Positions 55,143 to 64,000 of a DNA stretch of 64,000 bases are shown piece after piece. The stretch is from Gammaproteobacteria bacterium. Lineage in GTDB: Bacteria > Pseudomonadota > Gammaproteobacteria > Steroidobacterales > Woeseiaceae. The stretch's first letter is position 1. The number at the start of each line of letters is the position of its first letter. The position numbers were made by a program, and so were the translations under genes. The stretch spans positions 1 to 64,000 of the forward strand of contig JAOTYE010000001.1 in the NCBI GenBank assembly GCA_029862045.1, given 5' to 3'. The notes beneath the pieces were generated by a model. It was not told the origin of the DNA, searched no databases, and saw nothing but the letters and a program-made list of their open reading frames with translations.

Positions 55143-57323
55143 TCACGGACTGCTTAGACCGCCCTCCACCGATTTCGCATAGTCTGTCGCTTTGGTCATC
55201 CGGGTTCGCAGCTCCTCGGTGACCTTGCGCATTTCGCGATGGTTTTCGATGAGGGTCGGGCTGACAGTCACAATCAGCTCGGTGCGGAAGACGTCTTCCG
55301 ATGTCGTACTGAACAGTCTGCCGAGAAACGGAATGTTCTTGAGCAAGGGAATGCCGGACCTGCCTTCACTCGTTGTTTCCAGAATGAGCCCGCCAAGCAC
55401 GACAGTCTGGCCGCTCTGCACGATGACACTGCTGTTGATCGTCCGTTGTGCGATCGATACGTTGCCACCACCACCGAGTGCCGGCTCCGTACCGGGTAAG
55501 CTGACCTCCTGACTGATATCCAGTGTAATCTGCCCACCCGCATTGATGCGCGGCGTGACGGTCAGCAGCGTACCGGTATCCCGAAACTGGACCTCGGTAA
55601 CTATCGGTGCGTCCGGGTTGCTCGTGCTCTGCGAACTGCGTGTCGTCACGGGTATCTGGTCGCCGACGCGAATATTGGCGGTCTGATTGTCGAGTACCAT
55701 CACCTGCGGCGTCGATAAAAACTTCACCGACGATTCAGTCGCCAGCGCGTCGAAAAAGAATCGCAGGTCGCTGGCCTGATCGAAGAACGCAAACGCAAGG
55801 CCCTCACCGGAAGCCTCCGACGGCACCGGGGCGTTGTAGCCGAACTGGTTATCCGAATTCTCGACAAACCAGCGCACTCCGTATGACAGCGTATCCGACA
55901 GCGTCACTTCCGCAATCGTCGCTTCAATCAACACTTGTCTGGGAGCGACATCCAGTCTGCGGATAGCCGCTTCGATAGCCTTATAGTCCTGTTGGCTGGC
56001 CATCACGAGAACGGCATTATTGTCCTGGTCCGCAATGATCGTAACGTCTCCCTGGCTTTCGGCCTGGATGCCGTCGCCTGTCTCAGATGTCCCAGGTAAC
56101 GCCACCGCTGTTGTGGGCGCGAAGCTCCCGGCGCTGGACTGGCCCGGTGCCGGTGGCGGGCGCGACACGGCGGCCGCACGGCGAAATACGTCGCTGGCGG
56201 CGCCCGGCACCGCCAGCGTCGTTCCCGATACCTCTTCGAGTTCCTTTTGACCAAAAATCTGCTGCAGCACGCCGGCAATGTTTTCTGCCTTGCCATTCTC
56301 GAGTTCGTAGACGAACAGGCGCCGACCCGACGATCCCTCCAGACCCCAGTCGAATTCCTCGATCAGCTTCTGGATATTGGCGATGTGCTCCGGCCGGTGC
56401 GTAATCGCCAGCACCGCATTGAGGCGTTCGATCGGCAATACTCTGACGATGCCGGCCAGCGGCGAGTCACCTGCGCTGTCGATGATGGTTTCGAGTTCAG
56501 CGACGACAGAAGCCGCGTCAGCATACTCGAGCCGGAACATGGCAAACGACATCCCCTTGAGCCAGTCGACATCGAACGTCCTCACCGTCGCAAGTAATTC
56601 GTCGAGACGGTACTTCGGCCCGGATACGATCAGCACATTGCGCGCTTTGTCCACGGTCAGCGAGCTGCCCTGCGGGACAAACGGCCCGAGAATCTTTTGG
56701 ATTTCGCCGGCCGAAACATGTTGCAGCGGCACCACCTGGATGCCGTATCCGGTCCGTCGTGTTGACGGATAACGTCCAACCGCAGGCGCGCCCGAAGCGC
56801 TTGCCGCGTCCCCAAGCGGCACGACCCTGAAGATACCTTTATCGCGAATCAGCGCGGCGCCGTTTTGTTCGAGCACAGCTTCGACAATCGGCAACACGGC
56901 GTCCTGTCTGACCGGCCGTGTCGTGTGCAAAGTCACAGCACCATTGACGGATGGGTCGATCAGATAGTTTTCCTTGAGAATGGTTTCGAAGACAACGCGA
57001 AGAAATTCGGGCAAGCTGGCGGCCTCGAAATTAAGCGTTACACCATCGGCAGAGGCATAGCCGTTCGCCTGTCCATTCGAGGCCCCCTGCACGAAGACCC
57101 CAGAACCCAGGACCACGGTCTCGCGCTTGTCTTCCCTGGACGGTGACGACCCGCTGTCCGCCCGTCCTGCCGTATGCGGCTCGGCCAGGACCTGACCGGG
57201 TTCATCCGCCCGAACCTGCATGGTCTCCGGGCTTGGGCCACTCTGAGGGGCCGGCGCGCTTGCACAGGATGCCAGCGCCAGGGCAACGGCCAGATAGATC
57301 AAGCACTGCAGACTTCTTCTCAT
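55143..57323 (-). CDS. gspD: Type II secretion secretin, lipoprotein
   Basis: Outer-membrane channel of the T2SS, 726 residues. A lipoprotein signal is present (LALASCASAPAP), as in Xanthomonas XpsD. N0-N3 domains cover about 95-420 (VTLNFEAASLPEFLRVVFETIL, GIQVVPLQHVSAGEIQKIL, MFRLEYADAASVVAELETII). A linker rich in Ser, Gly and Pro sits in N3. The secretin core has RQVLIEATIAEVTLSD, VMVLDNQTANIRVGDQIPVT, and VIVQSGQTVVLGGLI. It is divergent from gspE and followed 1 bp later by the hybrid kinase gene. Confidence 0.95.
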   Translation of the reverse strand: MRRSLQCLIYLAVALALASCASAPAPQSGPSPETMQVRADEPGQVLAEPHTAGRADSGSSPSREDKRETVVLGSGVFVQGASNGQANGYASADGVTLNFEAASLPEFLRVVFETILKENYLIDPSVNGAVTLHTTRPVRQDAVLPIVEAVLEQNGAALIRDKGIFRVVPLGDAASASGAPAVGRYPSTRRTGYGIQVVPLQHVSAGEIQKILGPFVPQGSSLTVDKARNVLIVSGPKYRLDELLATVRTFDVDWLKGMSFAMFRLEYADAASVVAELETIIDSAGDSPLAGIVRVLPIERLNAVLAITHRPEHIANIQKLIEEFDWGLEGSSGRRLFVYELENGKAENIAGVLQQIFGQKELEEVSGTTLAVPGAASDVFRRAAAVSRPPPAPGQSSAGSFAPTTAVALPGTSETGDGIQAESQGDVTIIADQDNNAVLVMASQQDYKAIEAAIRRLDVAPRQVLIEATIAEVTLSDTLSYGVRWFVENSDNQFGYNAPVPSEASGEGLAFAFFDQASDLRFFFDALATESSVKFLSTPQVMVLDNQTANIRVGDQIPVTTRSSQSTSNPDAPIVTEVQFRDTGTLLTVTPRINAGGQITLDISQEVSLPGTEPALGGGGNVSIAQRTINSSVIVQSGQTVVLGGLILETTSEGRSGIPLLKNIPFLGRLFSTTSEDVFRTELIVTVSPTLIENHREMRKVTEELRTRMTKATDYAKSVEGGLSSP

Positions 57324-57520
57324 AGAACAGGGCCACGTTCAGTCTTTACCAGCCTAACCTGCCGGCAGGATTGACACACCCGACTTTCGATCAGGTTTTT
57401 GGCTGTAAATTCCTACATTAAGTCCAGTCACATGCAGTCCTCATGGTGGGTCACGGGAAGCCCGCCATCCGATACGATCAGCAGGAATTATCCAAAATAC
57501 GGAAAGTGGAGCTGCGCCCG

Positions 57521-59284
57521 ATGAAGTCCTTAGCCGCAGTAAAAATCGGGCCTGCACGACTCGTTGCTGTAGGCACTCCGAAAAGACCACCACTGTGTGG
57601 TCTGCTTGTCGACGCTGGCAAACTCGAATCGCCGGATATCGAGCGAGCCCTGCGTTTGCAGCGCGAACAGGATGACTGGGAACGCATAGGGTCGATCCTC
57701 GTCAAGCTCGGCCTCCTGTCCGAACGGGATGTCGCCGAGAGCCTGGCCGCCCAGCTCGATCTCAAGCTTGTCGACAAGGACGATTATCCCGATGCCGTGC
57801 CCGGCGACAATGACATCGCCCCGCGGTTCCTGAAGAAGAACAAGGCGCTGCTCCTTGACGAAGACGATGTCGAACTGACCGTGGTCATGGCCGATCCGCT
57901 CGACCAGTACGTGCTGGATGCCTTACAGCTTTGTAGCGACAAGACCATAGTTCCGTGTCTCGGCATTCCCAGCGAAATCGAGTTCGCGCTTGAGCAGTTA
58001 TACGACGCCGCGCAACAAGCCGCGGGCACGGGTGACGTTGGCACGGATTCGGCGCGATACCTCGACGACGTCGAGCAACTGAAAGAACTCGCCGGCGAAG
58101 CGCCTGTCATCAAGCTCGTCAATCAACTCATCAATAAAGCCGCCGAATCCGGTGCGTCGGATATCCATATCGAACCCTTCGAAGGGCAGCTCAAGGTTCG
58201 CTATCGGGTGGACGGGCTGCTGCGCGAAGTTGACGCGCCACCAATGCAGTCGGCGGCCGCAGTGATTTCGCGCGTCAAGATCATGGCAAATCTGAATATC
58301 GCCGAACGGCGGCTGGCGCAAGACGGGCGTTTCAAGCAGCGTGTTCGCGGCGTCGAATACGACCTGCGAGTATCGACCGTGCCAACGATGTACGGCGAAA
58401 GCGTCGTCATGCGTCTGTTGCAGCGTGATGCGGCAGCCATGGATTTCGGCCCGCTGGGCTTCGGCGAGACGCATGAAGCAACGATGCGCGACATTCTCGC
58501 CACGCCGCACGGCATCCTGCTGGTCACAGGTCCGACCGGCAGTGGTAAGTCGACAACCTTGTATGCCGCGCTCAAACACCTCAATCAGCCGGAGCGCATG
58601 ATCATCACGGTCGAGGACCCCGTCGAATACAATATTCGCGGCATCAACCAGATGCAGGTCAAGCCACAAATCGGGCTTACGTTTGCGAACGCACTGCGTT
58701 CGATCGTAAGACAGGACCCCGATGTCATCATGATCGGCGAGATGCGTGACACCGAGACTGCGCAGATCGCCGTGCAGTCTGCGCTTACCGGCCACCTCGT
58801 GCTGTCGACACTGCATACCAATGACGCTGCCGGCAGTGTCATGCGACTGCTGGACATGGGCGTGCAGGACTACCTGCTCACCTCCGCCGTGATCGCCATT
58901 CAGGCACAGCGACTCGTCCGTACCCTTTGCACAACATGCCGCGAAGCCTACACGCCGCTCGATGAAGTGGTCGAGCGGCTCGGCCTGGACCGGTTTGCAG
59001 ACGGCGGACCTATCACGCTGCATCGCGCGGTCGGCTGCGAGCATTGTGGTGACACCGGTTACGCGGGCCGACTGGCGATACTCGAGATTCTGCTCATGTC
59101 CGACACGATCAGGGATCTCGTCCTGAAACGTTGCGACGTCGGCGATATTGTTAGCATTGCGGTCGAACAGGGAATGGTCACGATGCGCGACGACGGTCTG
59201 CAAAAAGCCGTTGCCGGCCAAACCACGATCGAAGAGGTCCTGCGTGTTACTCCGGGGCAGGCTGCCGGCTCCAGCAGGCCCTGA
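57521..59284 (+). CDS. gspE: Type II secretion ATPase
   Basis: Cytoplasmic hexameric ATPase that drives pseudopilus assembly. From the start at 57521 (MKSLAAVKIG, GGAG upstream) it has 587 residues; an upstream ATG at 57443 has no ribosome site. An N1/N2 region covers about 30-180. The C-terminal ATPase shows ASDIHIEPFEG, Walker A GPTGSGKSTTLYA, the Asp box ITVEDPVEY, Walker B VIMIGEMRDTETA and the His box LSTLHTNDA. The zinc motif is CTTCREAY and CEHCGDTGYAGR. Stop codon overlap is absent; gspF follows after 2 bp. Confidence 0.95.
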   Translation: MKSLAAVKIGPARLVAVGTPKRPPLCGLLVDAGKLESPDIERALRLQREQDDWERIGSILVKLGLLSERDVAESLAAQLDLKLVDKDDYPDAVPGDNDIAPRFLKKNKALLLDEDDVELTVVMADPLDQYVLDALQLCSDKTIVPCLGIPSEIEFALEQLYDAAQQAAGTGDVGTDSARYLDDVEQLKELAGEAPVIKLVNQLINKAAESGASDIHIEPFEGQLKVRYRVDGLLREVDAPPMQSAAAVISRVKIMANLNIAERRLAQDGRFKQRVRGVEYDLRVSTVPTMYGESVVMRLLQRDAAAMDFGPLGFGETHEATMRDILATPHGILLVTGPTGSGKSTTLYAALKHLNQPERMIITVEDPVEYNIRGINQMQVKPQIGLTFANALRSIVRQDPDVIMIGEMRDTETAQIAVQSALTGHLVLSTLHTNDAAGSVMRLLDMGVQDYLLTSAVIAIQAQRLVRTLCTTCREAYTPLDEVVERLGLDRFADGGPITLHRAVGCEHCGDTGYAGRLAILEILLMSDTIRDLVLKRCDVGDIVSIAVEQGMVTMRDDGLQKAVAGQTTIEEVLRVTPGQAAGSSRP

Positions 59285-59286
59285 TC

Positions 59287-60501
59287 ATGGCAACCTTTCA
59301 ATACAAGGCAGCAACAACCACCGGCGAAGTAATCAATGGTGTGTTGCACGGCTCGACACGCACGCATGTCATCGAGCAACTGCAATCGCTCGGCCACGTC
59401 CCGATCCGCGTAGATGAGTCCACCAGCAACGACCGTTCCAAACGCCACATCCGCTTCCGCCGGCGGCGAATCAGTGAAGAACAGATCGGTGATGTCACGC
59501 GCGAACTGAGCACCTTGTTGCAGGCAGGCCTGCCGCTCGATCGGGCGCTGACCATTCTGATTTCGCTCGCCGACGATGAATCGCTCGCGGAAGTGCTCGG
59601 CAACGTCAGGGAGCGCGTCAAGGAAGGGGCGACACTGGCCGATGCCATGGAGGAACAGGGCCCGGTATTCAGCCGCTTCTACATCAGCCTGCTGCGGGCC
59701 GGGGAATCCGGCGGCGCGCTGGAGGTCGTGCTGCAACGGCTCGCCGATCACCTGGAGGGGGCCAAAGAGATGCGCAGCACCCTGATTTCCGCATTGATTT
59801 ATCCGGCGATCCTGGTCGTCGTCGCGATCGTCTCCATATTCATCCTCCTCGGCTATGTCGTGCCGCAATTCACACAGATGTTCGACGGCATGGGCCAGGC
59901 ACTGCCGCTGTCGACACGCATCACGATCGCCGTCGGCGAGACCTTGCAGGCCTACGGGTGGATTCTCATTCCGTTGACTGCGGGGGTACTTTGGTTCGTG
60001 CAACGACAACTTGCAGATCCGAAGCGCGCCTATAAATGGCATGCGTGGTTGCTGCAACTGCCGTTTCTCGGGGTGATCGTCATCAAGATGGAAGTCGCCC
60101 GGTTCGCACACACATTGAGCACCTTGCTGCACAATGGCATCCCGCTCCTCAAAGCGCTGACGATCGTCAAGGACACGATGGGCAATCGCGTGCTGGCCGA
60201 CGGGCTCGAGCGCGTTGCGGGCAGCCTCAAACAGGGCCAGAGCCTCGCCGATCCGCTTGCCGACGTGTCGCATTTTCCATCGTTTGCCGTGCACATGATT
60301 CGCGTCGGTGAGGAGTCCGGCGAACTCGAGGACATCCTGCTGGAGGTCGCGCAAACCTACGATCGCGACACGCAGGTAACGATCAAACGCACGATGACGT
60401 TGCTTGAGCCTATGTTGATCCTGCTGCTCGGCGCCATCATCGCTGCCGTCATTATTTCGATACTGGTCGCGATTCTCAGCATTAACGAGCTCGTGATCTG
60501 A
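59287..60501 (+). CDS. gspF: Type II secretion inner-membrane platform protein
   Basis: Polytopic protein linking GspE to the pseudopilus, 404 residues. Two T2SSF domains are visible (about 70-195 and 270-395), with LSTLLQAGLPLDRALTIL and LSTLLHNGIPLLKALTIV as matching starts. Three helices lie near 170-190, 220-240 and 375-400. The N-terminal region has ATTTGEVINGVLHGSTRTHVIEQL, as in PilC/GspF. Confidence 0.96.
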   Translation: MATFQYKAATTTGEVINGVLHGSTRTHVIEQLQSLGHVPIRVDESTSNDRSKRHIRFRRRRISEEQIGDVTRELSTLLQAGLPLDRALTILISLADDESLAEVLGNVRERVKEGATLADAMEEQGPVFSRFYISLLRAGESGGALEVVLQRLADHLEGAKEMRSTLISALIYPAILVVVAIVSIFILLGYVVPQFTQMFDGMGQALPLSTRITIAVGETLQAYGWILIPLTAGVLWFVQRQLADPKRAYKWHAWLLQLPFLGVIVIKMEVARFAHTLSTLLHNGIPLLKALTIVKDTMGNRVLADGLERVAGSLKQGQSLADPLADVSHFPSFAVHMIRVGEESGELEDILLEVAQTYDRDTQVTIKRTMTLLEPMLILLLGAIIAAVIISILVAILSINELVI

Positions 60502-60519
60502 TCGGGAGGAGACCCAGAC

Positions 60520-60954
60520 ATGTTGCACAAAACTATTGATTCAACACGCAGGGACCGGGGTTTTACGCTGATCGAACTGCTCGTCGTCCTGCTGATACTC
60601 GGCATGCTGGCCGGGCTCGTCGGACCCCGCGTTCTGAAGTACCTGGGCAGCGCGAAATCCGATACCGCACAGTTACAAATTGCAGAGTTCGGTGCCGGGC
60701 TGGATCTTTTTCACCTCGAAGTCGGGCGCTACCCGACCACCGAGGAAGGGCTGCAGTCACTGTCGGCGGAGCCGACTGGCGTCGACAACTGGAACGGCCC
60801 TTACCTGAAGAAAAAGGATATCCCGGTGGATCCCTGGGGCAACGCCTATCACTACCGCTCGCCGGGCGAGAACGGCGACTACGACCTGTACTCGTTCGGT
60901 CGTGACAAAGCCGACGGTGGCGAGGGCGAAGATGAGGACATCGTAAGTTGGTAG
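60520..60954 (+). CDS. gspG: Type II secretion major pseudopilin
   Basis: Main subunit of the pseudopilus, 144 residues. The prepilin peptidase site is RGFTLIELLVVLLIL, cleaved after Gly14, with Glu5 of the mature form present. The GspG signature is YPTTEEGLQSL, then PVDPWGNAYHYRSPG, and DLYSFGRDKADGGEGEDEDIVSW carries the calcium-binding acidic region. GGGAGGAG precedes the ATG. The 3' end overlaps gspH by 7 bp. Confidence 0.96.
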   Translation: MLHKTIDSTRRDRGFTLIELLVVLLILGMLAGLVGPRVLKYLGSAKSDTAQLQIAEFGAGLDLFHLEVGRYPTTEEGLQSLSAEPTGVDNWNGPYLKKKDIPVDPWGNAYHYRSPGENGDYDLYSFGRDKADGGEGEDEDIVSW

Positions 60955-61460
60955 GCAATGGCAACAAAGAGTATCGATGGGCAGCCGGCTTTACGCTGCT
61001 GGAGTTGCTCGTCGTGCTCGCCATCGCCGGCATGCTGGTAGCGCTGGTGCCGGCGGCGGTGTCGACCGTGGTGCCCGGCACGAAAGCGAGAGTCGCCGCG
61101 CTCGACCTTGCATCGACCTTGCGCGATGCGAGAAATCTTGCGATCAGCCAAAGCAGGACCGTCGATGTCGAGTTCGACCTCGAGTCCGCGTCGTACTCGA
61201 TCGCGGGCTCCCCAATTCAAGAATTGCCTCGCGGCATGGCGCTCGTCATCCAGGAACGCAGCGGCTACGTCAGTGAGACACGCCGTGTCGCGAGGTTTCC
61301 TTTTGACCAGCAGAAGATGCGGACGCTGAGATTTTATCCGGACGGCAGTTCCAGTGGCGTTCACGTCCGGCTCGGCCCGCAAGACGGCGGCTACATCGTG
61401 GCCGTCGACTGGTTGCTGGGTGGCGCGAGCGTTTCGCGGGCGAGCACCGATGCGTCCTGA
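60948..61460 (+). CDS. gspH: Type II secretion minor pseudopilin H
   Basis: Minor pseudopilin, 170 residues. The prepilin site is AGFTLLELLVVLAIAGML. The body has ARVAALDLASTLRDARNLAISQSRTVDVEFD, typical of GspH, and LRFYPDGSSSG in the C-terminal beta region. The start is TTG at 60948, inside gspG; no ATG is available in frame at the right place. It overlaps gspI by 11 bp. Confidence 0.92.
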   Translation: MVGNGNKEYRWAAGFTLLELLVVLAIAGMLVALVPAAVSTVVPGTKARVAALDLASTLRDARNLAISQSRTVDVEFDLESASYSIAGSPIQELPRGMALVIQERSGYVSETRRVARFPFDQQKMRTLRFYPDGSSSGVHVRLGPQDGGYIVAVDWLLGGASVSRASTDAS

Positions 61461-61860
61461 CCGTTACAACGCCGGCTATACGCTGATCGAGGTACTGGTT
61501 GCCTTCATGATCCTGGCGCTCGCGCTGACAGTGCTATTGCGCATATTCGCAGCCGGCGTCCGCAACGTTTCGGTATCGTCGGATTACGCGCGTGCCGTGT
61601 TGATCGCCGAGTCGCGGCTCGCGGCCGCGGGCATCGACGGCGTGCTGGCGCCAGGCGAGACTTCGGGCATCGAGGAGGATCGCTTCGAGTGGATCCAGAC
61701 CGTCGCGGAATACACCCCCTCGCCGGAATACCGGGCCTCGGTGCAGAACGTGCCCGCGTTTTACGTGACCGTGTCCGTGGCATGGCCGCATGGCGACGGA
61801 TCACGCAGCGTCGGCCTCAGCACGGTCCGTCTCCTGCGCAAGGAGGGCCGCGGCTCGTGA
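61450..61860 (+). CDS. gspI: Type II secretion minor pseudopilin I
   Basis: Minor pseudopilin of the tip complex, 136 residues from the ATG at 61450. The prepilin site is AGYTLIEVLVAFMILALAL. LIAESRLAAAGIDG and RFEWIQTVAEY follow the GspI pattern. An upstream in-frame extension to 61354 lies inside gspH and is not used. The stop overlaps the gspJ start. Confidence 0.93.
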   Translation: MRPDRYNAGYTLIEVLVAFMILALALTVLLRIFAAGVRNVSVSSDYARAVLIAESRLAAAGIDGVLAPGETSGIEEDRFEWIQTVAEYTPSPEYRASVQNVPAFYVTVSVAWPHGDGSRSVGLSTVRLLRKEGRGS

Positions 61861-62507
61861 TGCGCTATGACGGACATCCCTGCGGCATTAACCACGCTCG
61901 CGGCTTCACGCTGGTCGAGCTGCTGGTCGCGATCATGATCCTGACGCTGTTCATGACGGCATCGATGGGCGCCCTGCGCATCGCGAGCAAGAGCTGGGCC
62001 GCCGGCATCGACCGGGCCGATGTAACCGAAGAGATGCGCTCGGTTTCCGACTTCCTGCGACGCCAGTTCGCGCAGCTCCCGCCGCTCACGATCGGCGAAG
62101 GTAACGACGAGCGCATTGCGTTTTCGGCCGAGCACAAGCAAATGCGTTTCGTCGCGCCTGCCCCGCAGTATTCCCATGGCGCCGGCCTGATGACGTACAT
62201 GCTGGCGGCCGAAAGGGTCGATGGCCGCGAGACGCTGACATTGTCTTACGCACCGTTCGATCCCGGCAGCGACGATTTCGGCGCACCGCTTAACGCGGAT
62301 CGCGTGGTTCTCGGCACCGGCTTCGACGCCATCTCGTTCCACTATTACGGCGCCGAGATGCAAGATGAAAGCCCGGACTGGAAACAAAGCTGGCGTGACG
62401 ACGCCGAGCGCTATCCGCACGCGATTCGCATCCGCACGCGAACGGAACTCGGCAGCGGCGGCTGGCCGGATCTTCTTTACACGTTGCGTCCCGGTGAGCG
62501 CTCATGA
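61860..62507 (+). CDS. gspJ: Type II secretion minor pseudopilin J
   Basis: Minor pseudopilin, 215 residues from the ATG at 61860, which shares a base with the gspI stop. The prepilin site is RGFTLVELLVAIMILTLFM. The larger globular part, with DFLRRQFAQLPP, VLGTGFDAISFHYYG and PHAIRIRTRTELG, fits GspJ. It overlaps gspK by ATGA. Confidence 0.93.
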   Translation: MRYDGHPCGINHARGFTLVELLVAIMILTLFMTASMGALRIASKSWAAGIDRADVTEEMRSVSDFLRRQFAQLPPLTIGEGNDERIAFSAEHKQMRFVAPAPQYSHGAGLMTYMLAAERVDGRETLTLSYAPFDPGSDDFGAPLNADRVVLGTGFDAISFHYYGAEMQDESPDWKQSWRDDAERYPHAIRIRTRTELGSGGWPDLLYTLRPGERS

Positions 62508-63382
62508 AACGCGGCCGCCTCAATAGCTCGCGGCAACAAGGCGGCATGGCACTGATCGTCGTGCTCTGGCTCGTCGTACTCCTGAGCATCATGGCGGCGG
62601 GCCATTCACGCAATGCGCACACCGATACGAAACTCGCGTCGCGTCAGGTCGACTTTGCAAAGGCTCGCGCCCTCGCTGAGGCGGGCATCAATCACATCAT
62701 CCTCGACATGCTGGCAGACAATCCGGCGGCGCAACACCCTGTCGATGGCACCGTATTTTCGATCGACATTTACGGCGACGCCGTGACGCTGGCTATTCGC
62801 GACGCAACGGGTCTCGTTGACCTCAATGCCGCCGGTCCCGACTTGCTGGGCGCGACGCTGCAGGCCTGCGGCGTTGTCGAACCGCTACAGCGCAAACTCG
62901 TCGACGCCATCCTGGACTGGCGCGACAAAGACGATCTTGCGCACTTGCACGGCATCGAGGACGACGATTACCTTGCCGCGGGTGTACCGTGGACCTCGCG
63001 CGATGACGCGTTCGAAAGCGTTGACGAACTCAAATACCTGCCCGGCGTGAGCCAGGCGCTGTATGACCGGCTTGCACCGCTCGTGACCGTGCACTCGCGT
63101 AACAGCAATCTCAACCTTGAATACGCGCCGCCCGCATTGATCACCGCGCTGACCGGCGACGAAGTGCAACCAGCGACATCGGACGGCGCTGAGCAGAAGA
63201 CCCGCGGAGCGCGCAACGGCACGTATCACATCTACTCGAGCGCCGCGGGCGGTTCGGGGACGATCGCGTCGATCGAGGCGGTCATCAACATCTCCCGCTC
63301 GTCCGAGTATCCGTTCACCGTGCTCGACTGGCGGGAACCGCCCCGGGCCGAGTTCCCGCCCCGCGCAGGAGCTCAGGGATGA
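62504..63382 (+). CDS. gspK: Type II secretion minor pseudopilin K
   Basis: Largest pseudopilin, capping the pseudopilus tip; 292 residues. The N-terminus is QQGGMALIVVLWLVVLLSIMA, which lacks the Glu5 of the mature form, as is normal in GspK. The SAM-like domain (ATGLVDLNAAGPDLLGATL, LDWRDKDDLAHLHGIEDDDY) and DELKYLPGVSQALYDRLAPLVTV are typical. It overlaps gspL by 4 bp. Confidence 0.95.
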   Translation: MKRGRLNSSRQQGGMALIVVLWLVVLLSIMAAGHSRNAHTDTKLASRQVDFAKARALAEAGINHIILDMLADNPAAQHPVDGTVFSIDIYGDAVTLAIRDATGLVDLNAAGPDLLGATLQACGVVEPLQRKLVDAILDWRDKDDLAHLHGIEDDDYLAAGVPWTSRDDAFESVDELKYLPGVSQALYDRLAPLVTVHSRNSNLNLEYAPPALITALTGDEVQPATSDGAEQKTRGARNGTYHIYSSAAGGSGTIASIEAVINISRSSEYPFTVLDWREPPRAEFPPRAGAQG

Positions 63383-64000
63383 ACGTCGACGTCCGCCATG
63401 CGCTGCAGCCTCTCCGGTTTCGATATGCAGCACCGCTGCAACGCCGTTTCGTCGAATTTTGGTCGTGGTGGACCGGCCAACTCCACCCACTGCTGCCGAA
63501 AAACGTGCGCGATGCGATTGCGCAACGCAGACAAAAACTGTTTGTGGAAACGGACGGCAACGAGTTACAGGTTTGTCTGGGCACCTATGCCGACGCTCGT
63601 GAAATTCTGCGCCTTCCGTGCGACGCACCCGATGCGCCGCACAGTGACCTGCCCCGGGATGTGCAGCAGACGATCTTGCTGCTGCCGGCTGACAAGGTAC
63701 TGACCAAATCGTTGACCATGCCGCTCGCAACCGAGGAAAACCTGCGCGAGGTCCTCGCCTTCGAGATGGACCAGCACACGCCGTTCCCGGCATCCAAAGT
63801 TTATTACGACTTTGTCGTCACCGGCCGCGATACCGACGGGCAGAAAATATCCGTCGATCTCGTTTACTCGCCGCAGAGCGCCGTGGATGCGCTCCTTGAA
63901 TCAACATCCCTGCACGGCTTCACAGTCGATGTCGTAACGAGCCGCAGCAGGGACGGCAGCAATCTGCACGGCGTGAACCTGCTGCCGCTCGAACGACGCC
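63379..64000 (+). CDS. gspL: Type II secretion protein L, 5' part (cut by window end)
   Basis: Inner-membrane protein that recruits GspE. Translation from 63379 gives 207 residues still open at the window end. The actin-like cytoplasmic domain is visible: LFVETDGNELQVCLGTYA, LLLPADKVLTKSLTMPLATEENLREVLAFEMDQHTPF and VDLVYSPQSAVD. An N-terminal extension of about 50 residues precedes it (RFVEFWSWWTGQLHPLLPKN), as in XpsL-like proteins that align with PilM/PilN. The rest, including the membrane helix, lies outside. Confidence 0.9.
   Translation, partial: MNVDVRHALQPLRFRYAAPLQRRFVEFWSWWTGQLHPLLPKNVRDAIAQRRQKLFVETDGNELQVCLGTYADAREILRLPCDAPDAPHSDLPRDVQQTILLLPADKVLTKSLTMPLATEENLREVLAFEMDQHTPFPASKVYYDFVVTGRDTDGQKISVDLVYSPQSAVDALLESTSLHGFTVDVVTSRSRDGSNLHGVNLLPLERR

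Noticed and set aside
57998-59221. 407-codon minus-strand open frame
   Set aside because: Antisense to gspE, with the same composition bias and no motifs.
59059-60528. 489-codon minus-strand open frame
   Set aside because: Antisense to gspF and the end of gspE. It has no recognisable domain and is rich in His, Arg and Gln, as expected of a shadow frame in GC-rich coding DNA.

Overview
The window reads as chromosome of a free-living, probably marine or sediment gammaproteobacterium. The grounds are the laminarin-type glucan genes, a type II secretion cluster in the gspE-F-G-H-I-J-K-L order, a cbb3 oxidase cluster, a cytochrome cd1 nitrite reductase and many lipoproteins. The mix recalls Woeseia-like or Xanthomonadales-like lineages, but that placement is inference. 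Coding density is high and operons are tight. I see no tRNA, rRNA, CRISPR array, insertion sequence or prophage.

Positions 1-13.9 kb hold a beta-1,3-glucan (laminarin) utilization region: a GH16 lipoprotein with four near-identical tandem modules (cut by the window edge), a minus-strand operon GH3 / sugar porter / unknown exported protein / GH17 lipoprotein / LysR regulator, and two overlapping GPH-family sugar transporters on the plus strand. Three LacI-type operators (TGACA..CG..TGTCA) lie upstream of GH16 and between the divergent GH3 and GPH units. The only LacI sequence nearby is a 65-residue N-terminal fragment. It sits between two copies of a ~355-bp duplicated unit, each made of a T-N11-A LysR-type box and a 74-codon gene of unknown function.

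Positions 13.9-20.8 kb carry a GTP cyclohydrolase II, a TetR / HlyD-like adaptor / ABC ATPase / ABC-2 permease operon resembling E. coli cecR-ybhGFSR, an orphan FixJ-type response regulator, a DksA/TraR-like zinc-finger protein and a tandem universal stress protein (UspE type).

Positions 20.8-38.4 kb are respiratory. A minus-strand operon encodes a heme-type TonB receptor, a NirS with an extra N-terminal cytochrome c domain, a porin and a class III aminotransferase. A SirB-like membrane protein and a divergent PAS hybrid kinase follow. Then comes the cbb3 cluster ccoN-O-Q-P, a small membrane protein, ccoG, a very short ccoH-like gene, ccoI, ccoS and a TauE/SafE-family protein. Two copies of a hairpin repeat with a common 29-bp core lie in the convergent gaps at 20.7 and 28.3 kb.

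Positions 38.3-45.5 kb hold a Sel1-repeat protein (antisense overlap with the TauE gene), S-formylglutathione hydrolase, a peptide-binding lipoprotein, a DUF6502-like/DUF5666-like pair under a 35-bp near-perfect palindrome, and a MurG-like glycosyltransferase.

Positions 45.5-64 kb concern signalling and secretion: a BarA-like hybrid kinase, an ECF sigma / anti-sigma pair, a Pro-rich exported protein, a TPR plus beta-barrel protein, a NarL-type regulator that converges on a second hybrid kinase, gspD (same operon as that kinase), and the divergent gspE-F-G-H-I-J-K-L run, with gspL cut by the window end.
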